Shown: positions 23,778 to 27,880 of the stretch, piece by piece
Layout: every line of letters starts with the position of its first letter
Position numbering within the stretch: the stretch's first letter is position 1
NCBI GenBank assembly: GCA_964422415.1
Contig: CAYRBI010000072.1
Location: forward strand, 1 to 27,880
Direction of reading: 5' to 3'
DNA length: 27,880 bases
From: OLB16 sp964422415
Lineage (GTDB): Bacteria > Hinthialibacterota > Hinthialibacteria > OLB16
The notes under the pieces: generated by a model
The model's database searches: none
The model's input: only the letters and a program-made list of their open reading frames with translations
What the model was told of the DNA's origin: nothing
Translations under genes and position numbers: made by a program

Positions 23778-24288
23778 TTTCAATCACCCTTTCGGCTTTC
23801 GCCACTTTCTTCTCGGGAGCGAACTGCGCTCCGCGTATCCTCCAATAGCTTTCAGGTGTCCGCCGCCACCGGCTCAGCGCGGTTTCATCGGAACACCATA
23901 TACACCAAACTTCAGCAAACCACTCTTCAATCCCCCATTCTGGGATCAGCGCCGCCTCCAGGACTGTGATCTGGTCTGGGCGACGGGGCTGATCCAGCCA
24001 TTCTTTCAACCGGGCCAATAGGCGCGGACGAATGATTGCATTGTACCGTTCCCTTTGGCCGCCATCCGCGAACACAATCTCTCCAATCCGCCCCCGGAGT
24101 AGTTCGCCGTCGTCTCCAAGGACTTCTGGTCCCAACAGGTGGACCACCCCTTCCTTGACCGCTTCCTCGCGCAGGAGCTCATGCCCCACCTTGTCCGCTT
24201 GAAGTGTCTCCGCCCCCAAGCCCGTGAGAACCTCCAGGGCGTAACTCTTACCGCATCCGACTGTCCCGGTCAGGCCGATCGAGGGCAT
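23689..24288 (-). CDS. coaE: Dephospho-CoA kinase
   Basis: CoaE phosphorylates dephospho-CoA, the last step of coenzyme A synthesis. The 199-residue protein has P-loop GTVGCGKS (8-15), the family LQADKVGHELL segment, RGRIGEIVFAD, YNAIIRPRLLARL and a helical end. Length and motif order are normal. Its ATG overlaps the polA stop by one base (TAATG), showing translational coupling. It overlaps the start of rho by about 90 bases if rho begins at 23777. Confidence 0.92.
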   Translation of the reverse strand: MPSIGLTGTVGCGKSYALEVLTGLGAETLQADKVGHELLREEAVKEGVVHLLGPEVLGDDGELLRGRIGEIVFADGGQRERYNAIIRPRLLARLKEWLDQPRRPDQITVLEAALIPEWGIEEWFAEVWCIWCSDETALSRWRRTPESYWRIRGAQFAPEKKVAKAERVIENERSKEEYRRRIEAEFARFTRRFHGGSGG

Positions 24289-26987
24289 TAACCTAACTCG
24301 GCCCAGGACTTGCCGGTGATGACATCCACCTCGACCGGGACGGAAAGTGGAATCGCCTCCCGCATCACACGTGGCAGTAATTCCACAATTTTATTCACCT
24401 CATCCTCCGGTGTTTCGAGGATGATCTCATCATGCACAGTCAGGACCATGGCGGCCTTGAGGTGTTGGGCGGCCAACTCGCGCTCCAGGTCCACCATCGC
24501 CTTCTTGAGAATGTCCGCCGCTGAGCCTTGAATCGGGGCGTTGATGGCCGCGCGGGCCTCCGCTCCAGTGGCACTCCGGGGACGGGGAACCTCAATCCGG
24601 CGTCCCACGATGGTTTTGACATAACCATCCCGCTCCGCATCCGCCAGCGTAGTGTCAAAGTACTCATGGACCTTCGGATAGCGTGCAAAATAGCGGTCCA
24701 TGAAGGTTTTGGCCTCGCCACGGCTGATACCCAGACGTGAGGCCAGGCCGAAGGAACTCATTCCATAATTGAGTCCGAAATTGATTTCCTTGGCCTTGCG
24801 GCGCATGTCTTTGTCGACCAGGTTGATCTCCACCTCGAAGACCTCGGAGGCGGTGAAGGCATGGATATCCTGTCCCTCCTGAAAAGCTTTGAGGAAACCC
24901 GGGTCCTGGGAGAAATGCGCCAGCACCCGGAGCTCGATCTGGGAGTAGTCCGCCGAGACGAAGGTACACCCCTCAGCGGCAATGAAGGCTTCACGTACCC
25001 GGCGCCCCAGGTCAGAGCGGATGGGAATATTTTGGAGATTCGGATTGCTGCTGGAGATCCGTCCGGTGTTCGCCACTGTCGTGCTGTAGGAGGTATGCAG
25101 CCGGCCATCGGATTTATGCAGCAGATCCGGGAGGGCATCCAGATAGGTCCCCTTGAGCTTGGTGGCCTGACGGTATTCGGTGATCTTTGCCGCCAAGGGT
25201 TCGCCCGCCCGGGCTAGGTCTTCGAGAACCTCTTGCCGTGTGGAACGGCTCTTCCCAGCAGAAACTCCACGTTCATCAAAGAGGATCTTGGCTAGTTGAG
25301 CGGGCGAATTGGGATTGAAGGGCCGTCCCGCCAAGTCGAAGAGTTCGCTCTCCACCCGGTCGATGATTATCTGAACTTCCTTGGATTGCGCCCGCAGGAC
25401 CGCTGGGTCGATCCGGACACCACGGGTTTCCATATCCAACAGACAGAGATTGAGCGGGAGTTCGATATTCCGGTACCAATCTCCCACGCCCTGGGATTCC
25501 ATTTGGGGTTCCAATGCCCGGTGCAAAGCCAGGGTCACCTCCGCGTCCTCGGCGCCATACTCCGCTGCCCGCTGGACATCGACATAGTTCATGGTGATCT
25601 GGCCATTCTTCTTCTCGCCCAACAGGTCGGTGATCGGGATCATCTTCCGGTCGAGATACACCACCGCCAGATCATCGAGTTTGAGTGACTCCTGACGGCT
25701 ATGGAGGAGGTGCGCGAGGATCATCGAGTCTCCTACCCACCCCTTCACCGGAAGCCCATGGCGCTCGAGGATACGCGCATCGTATTTCATGTGGTGGGCA
25801 ATCTTGCCCACGGTGGGATCAGCCAGAACCGGCCCTAGCATCTCGCGAAGAGTGACGGAATCCAGATTTCTGGCCCCACTGTGCATAACCGGGAGATACC
25901 ACCCCCGTCCAGCAGAAAGACCAATACAAATCCCCACGAGCGCGGCGGTGTGTGAATCAACACTGGTGGTTTCGGTATCCAGCCCAAAGGGGTGTTCTTC
26001 ACGGAGGATTTTCACCAGTTTCCCCAAGGTCTCGGGACTGTCCACCACCTGATAGTTTATTTCGATCTTCTCCTCCTCCATGGGTATGGGAGAGGGAGCC
26101 CCATTAGGAGACTCGGCCAAGTGCTTATCCGCATCGGTGACAGCCCGCTTGAAACCGAGTTCACGGAAGAGTTCGGCGGCGCGCTGCCAGTTAGGGTGAA
26201 CTGGCCGGAGATCCTCGACCGAAACATCGAGTGGAATGTTGATGTCAAGAGTGGCTAGGGCACGGGAGAGGATGGCCTGTTCCCGGTTGGCAATTAACGA
26301 TTCTCTTAGTTTCGGCTTCTTGATTTCTGGCGCGTGGTCAAGAACCAGATCCAGGGAACCATACTCAGCCAATAGGCTAGCGGCGGTTTTCTCACCAATA
26401 CCCGGAACTCCTGGGATATTATCGATACTATCTCCCATCAGGCCTAGGAGATCAGCAAAGCGTTCCGGTTCGCAGCCGTATCGTTCGATCACTGCGGCAC
26501 GGTCATAGACCTTTTCGATGGAACCATGGCGCCGGATCACCCGGATCCGCTCATCGATCACCTGGAGCATGTCCTTATCAGGGGAGAAGATGAGGGCTTC
26601 CACCTCTTCCGTAGCGGCCCGCCGGGCGAGGGTGGCGAGAATATCATCCGCTTCAATCCCCTCTTGCGAAATGACACTGATTCCTAGGAGTGTCATTACC
26701 TCTTCAATGACCGGGAGCTGTTCTAGTAACTCGGTGGGCGTGGGAGGACGGTCCGCTTTGTATCCGGCGAAGGCCTCGGTACGGGCCATGGGGGTTCCCC
26801 GGTCCATGACCACCACCAGAAAGTCCGGGTGATAGGTTTGACGTAATGACTCTACGGTCATGTGGAAACCATACACCGCTCCTGTCGGACGGCCGTTGGG
26901 GGCACGCAGGTTCTTCAGAGCAAAAAAGGACTGGTATGCGAGTGCCGTACCATCCACCAAGATCATGGTTCCTTTGTTGATTGACAT
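24288..26987 (-). CDS. polA: DNA polymerase I with intact 5' nuclease and 3'-5' proofreading domains
   Basis: PolA fills gaps and removes RNA primers. In the product numbered from ATG 26987 (899 residues), the 5' nuclease occupies about 1-290 (ILVDGTALAYQ, GIEADDILATLA, SPDKDMLQV, GDSIDNIPGVPGIGEKTA). The DEDDy proofreading domain is complete: DTE at 337-339, KYDAR with Asp403, and Tyr477 and Asp481 in YGAEDAE. Polymerase motifs are A DYSQIELR (680-687), B RRKAKEINFGLNYG (729-742) and C VHDE (851-854). The start is uncertain: ATG 26987 lacks a good ribosome binding site, ATG 26966 (MILVDG) has AAAGGA only 3 bases upstream, and TTG 27020 is unlikely. It heads the polA-coaE-rho operon. Confidence 0.96.
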   Translation of the reverse strand: MSINKGTMILVDGTALAYQSFFALKNLRAPNGRPTGAVYGFHMTVESLRQTYHPDFLVVVMDRGTPMARTEAFAGYKADRPPTPTELLEQLPVIEEVMTLLGISVISQEGIEADDILATLARRAATEEVEALIFSPDKDMLQVIDERIRVIRRHGSIEKVYDRAAVIERYGCEPERFADLLGLMGDSIDNIPGVPGIGEKTAASLLAEYGSLDLVLDHAPEIKKPKLRESLIANREQAILSRALATLDINIPLDVSVEDLRPVHPNWQRAAELFRELGFKRAVTDADKHLAESPNGAPSPIPMEEEKIEINYQVVDSPETLGKLVKILREEHPFGLDTETTSVDSHTAALVGICIGLSAGRGWYLPVMHSGARNLDSVTLREMLGPVLADPTVGKIAHHMKYDARILERHGLPVKGWVGDSMILAHLLHSRQESLKLDDLAVVYLDRKMIPITDLLGEKKNGQITMNYVDVQRAAEYGAEDAEVTLALHRALEPQMESQGVGDWYRNIELPLNLCLLDMETRGVRIDPAVLRAQSKEVQIIIDRVESELFDLAGRPFNPNSPAQLAKILFDERGVSAGKSRSTRQEVLEDLARAGEPLAAKITEYRQATKLKGTYLDALPDLLHKSDGRLHTSYSTTVANTGRISSSNPNLQNIPIRSDLGRRVREAFIAAEGCTFVSADYSQIELRVLAHFSQDPGFLKAFQEGQDIHAFTASEVFEVEINLVDKDMRRKAKEINFGLNYGMSSFGLASRLGISRGEAKTFMDRYFARYPKVHEYFDTTLADAERDGYVKTIVGRRIEVPRPRSATGAEARAAINAPIQGSAADILKKAMVDLERELAAQHLKAAMVLTVHDEIILETPEDEVNKIVELLPRVMREAIPLSVPVEVDVITGKSWAELG

Positions 26988-27020
26988 GAAAGCCGATGAG
27001 TTAACTGAATGAAGGTCCAA

Positions 27021-27316
27021 ACTCCAATAGGCTGACCTGAACCAAGCCCCTACCTTATGTTCACTGTCTGGGTGTTCTTCGCGCCTGTCTCCCCGAAGGT
27101 TAACGACACCACACTCCGCGCTGAGATTGTTCCCGAGGAAGTGTAACTACCGCGAAAACTGAGGCCTGAAACTGAAGGCGACTACTCCTAAGCCTGTACC
27201 GTACAAACCAATACTTTAGGCTACCAAAGGGAACCCATGCGACGGATGGCCGAGATTTCGATAGACGATCACTGTGAAACCGTGTGGGGACAACTGGTCC
27301 ACTTACTCTGATCGAC
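27021..27316 (-). other. Long gene-free leader upstream of polA with paired segments (candidate structured RNA)
   Basis: No credible gene lies in this stretch of about 300 bases. Read on the minus strand from the promoter at 27324-27352, it contains paired segments: TAGCCT...AGGCTTA with an inner GTA/TAC (27189-27223), and GGTGT...ACACC with inner CTTCG/CGAAG (27071-27110). I could not match it to tmRNA, RNase P RNA, SRP RNA or 6S RNA by eye. It may be an untranslated polA leader or an independent small RNA. Confidence 0.35.
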
Positions 27317-27323
27317 AACCTAC

Positions 27324-27352
27324 AGGTTAGGCAAGGGGTTCCCGGCTGTCAA
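27324..27352 (-). promoter_or_regulatory. Strong sigma-70-type promoter upstream of polA
   Basis: On the minus strand TTGACA (27352-27347) and TAACCT (27329-27324) are separated by exactly 17 bp. A second TTGACA lies just upstream (27365-27360). The nearest downstream gene is polA, about 330 bases away. Confidence 0.6.
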
Positions 27353-27392
27353 CCCTTTTTGTCAATCGCACTCTCTTCTTGGGGAGGGAAGG

Positions 27393-27420
27393 GCGGGGAG
27401 AGGACAAAACCTCTCCCCGC
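27393..27420 (-). terminator. Hairpin downstream of the dockerin-tailed gene
   Basis: GCGGGGAGAGG (27393-27403) and CCTCTCCCCGC (27410-27420) form a perfect 11-bp stem with a 6-base loop, 20 bases past the stop codon at 27441. No strong T-run follows on the minus strand, so it may end transcription weakly or need Rho. Confidence 0.6.
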
Positions 27421-27440
27421 GGAATCCCAGGGGGCACCGG

Positions 27441-27880
27441 TTAGTGCCACTGACTCAGGAAGATCAGCAGGTCAATCCAATCGAATTTTTCATCTCCATT
27501 GAGATCGGCCGATGTTCCAAAGGTGGGTGGCATACCATGCCATTGCCAGATCAATTCAATCAAGTCGATAGCATTTACCTTGCCATCACCATTCAAGTCT
27601 GCCGGATGAATGAAGGGGGTTTCTGTAGGTGTTGCAGTCGCAGTCCAGGTGGGCGTGAGAGTGTTGGTTGCGGTTGGCGTTGGACGGCCGGTGTCTGTTG
27701 CGGAGGGTGTTGGAGTTGTTGTGCCAGTCAAAGTTGGTGTTGGCACCCGTGATTCCGTTGCGGTCACTGTCGGAGTTAATGTCCATGTCGAGGTGGGTGT
27801 TGGTACCCGTGTGCTGGTCGATGTCGATGAGGGCGTCAACGTCCTCGTAGCGGTCGGGGTTGGCACCTTGGTGTTGGTCG
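27441..27880 (-). CDS. Dockerin-like C-terminus of a secreted Thr/Pro-linker protein (5' end beyond window)
   Basis: The frame is open to the right edge, so only the C-terminal part (about 146 residues) is seen. A Thr/Pro/Ser linker fills the first 85 residues. The last 52 hold two dockerin-type Ca-binding repeats: DLNGDGKVNAIDLIELI and DLNGDEKFDWIDLLIFL. Dockerins bind cohesins in cellulosomes, but in many environmental bacteria such tails occur on varied secreted proteins without a cellulosome. Linker style is shared with the proteins at 677-1888 and 17647-21972, suggesting one export and anchoring strategy. Confidence 0.75.
   Translation of the reverse strand, partial: TNTKVPTPTATRTLTPSSTSTSTRVPTPTSTWTLTPTVTATESRVPTPTLTGTTTPTPSATDTGRPTPTATNTLTPTWTATATPTETPFIHPADLNGDGKVNAIDLIELIWQWHGMPPTFGTSADLNGDEKFDWIDLLIFLSQWH

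Noticed and set aside
27100..27318. Short open frames (72 codons) in the polA upstream gap on both strands
   Set aside because: Composition is unlike a protein, there are no good ribosome binding sites, and they overlap the promoter and paired segments.
1..27880. tRNA, rRNA, tmRNA or RNase P genes
   Set aside because: No T-loop/acceptor pattern or conserved rRNA or RNase P core sequence was found on either strand by reading.

Overview
The window is chromosomal DNA of a diderm (Gram-negative-type) bacterium with moderate-to-high GC. BamA, an OmpH/Skp-type chaperone and an LpxD-family acyltransferase point to an outer membrane, probably with LPS. The order polA-coaE-rho matches the arrangement I recall from Chlamydiae. 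Three secreted proteins with Thr/Pro-rich linkers, choice-of-anchor U-type domains and a dockerin-like tail are a style common in uncultured PVC-related and candidate phyla (Omnitrophota-like lineages, for example). That placement is inference; no rRNA or tRNA gene was seen to test it.

Layout. Positions 1-1888 (+): the 3' end of a tail-fibre-like protein, then a secreted choice-of-anchor U protein. Positions 1953-11253 (+): ispD fused to Clp-N repeats, a Clp-N-only gene, an intergenic repeat and hairpin, clpC, bamA, ompH/skp and lpxD-like, closed by a strong hairpin. Positions 11359-12318 (-): cysK, divergent from an unrecognised outer-membrane beta-barrel protein (12562-13602, +). Positions 13773-17152 (+): metY, metX, metW. 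Positions 17149-17626: an internally deleted IS630-type transposase remnant and a 17-bp inverted repeat. Positions 17647-21972 (-): a 1441-residue modular secreted protein with a large internal duplication. Positions 22380-26987 (-): polA, coaE and rho, in that transcription order. Positions 27021-27440: a candidate promoter, a long untranslated leader and a hairpin. Positions 27441-27880 (-): the 3' end of a dockerin-tailed secreted protein running off the window.

How the genes fit together. The cysK and metY-metX-metW genes form a sulfur amino-acid module: O-acetylserine to cysteine, and homoserine to O-acylhomoserine to homocysteine by direct sulfhydrylation. The bamA-skp-lpxD genes are envelope biogenesis. 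The most unusual part is 1953-7210. An isoprenoid enzyme carries a C-terminal Clp-N module, and it is followed by a protein made only of Clp-N repeats and then by a full ClpC unfoldase. This suggests a local system of ClpC adaptors, decoys or substrates built by duplication of the ClpC N-domain. Second in interest is the LpxD-like protein, which has Ser where the catalytic His should be.
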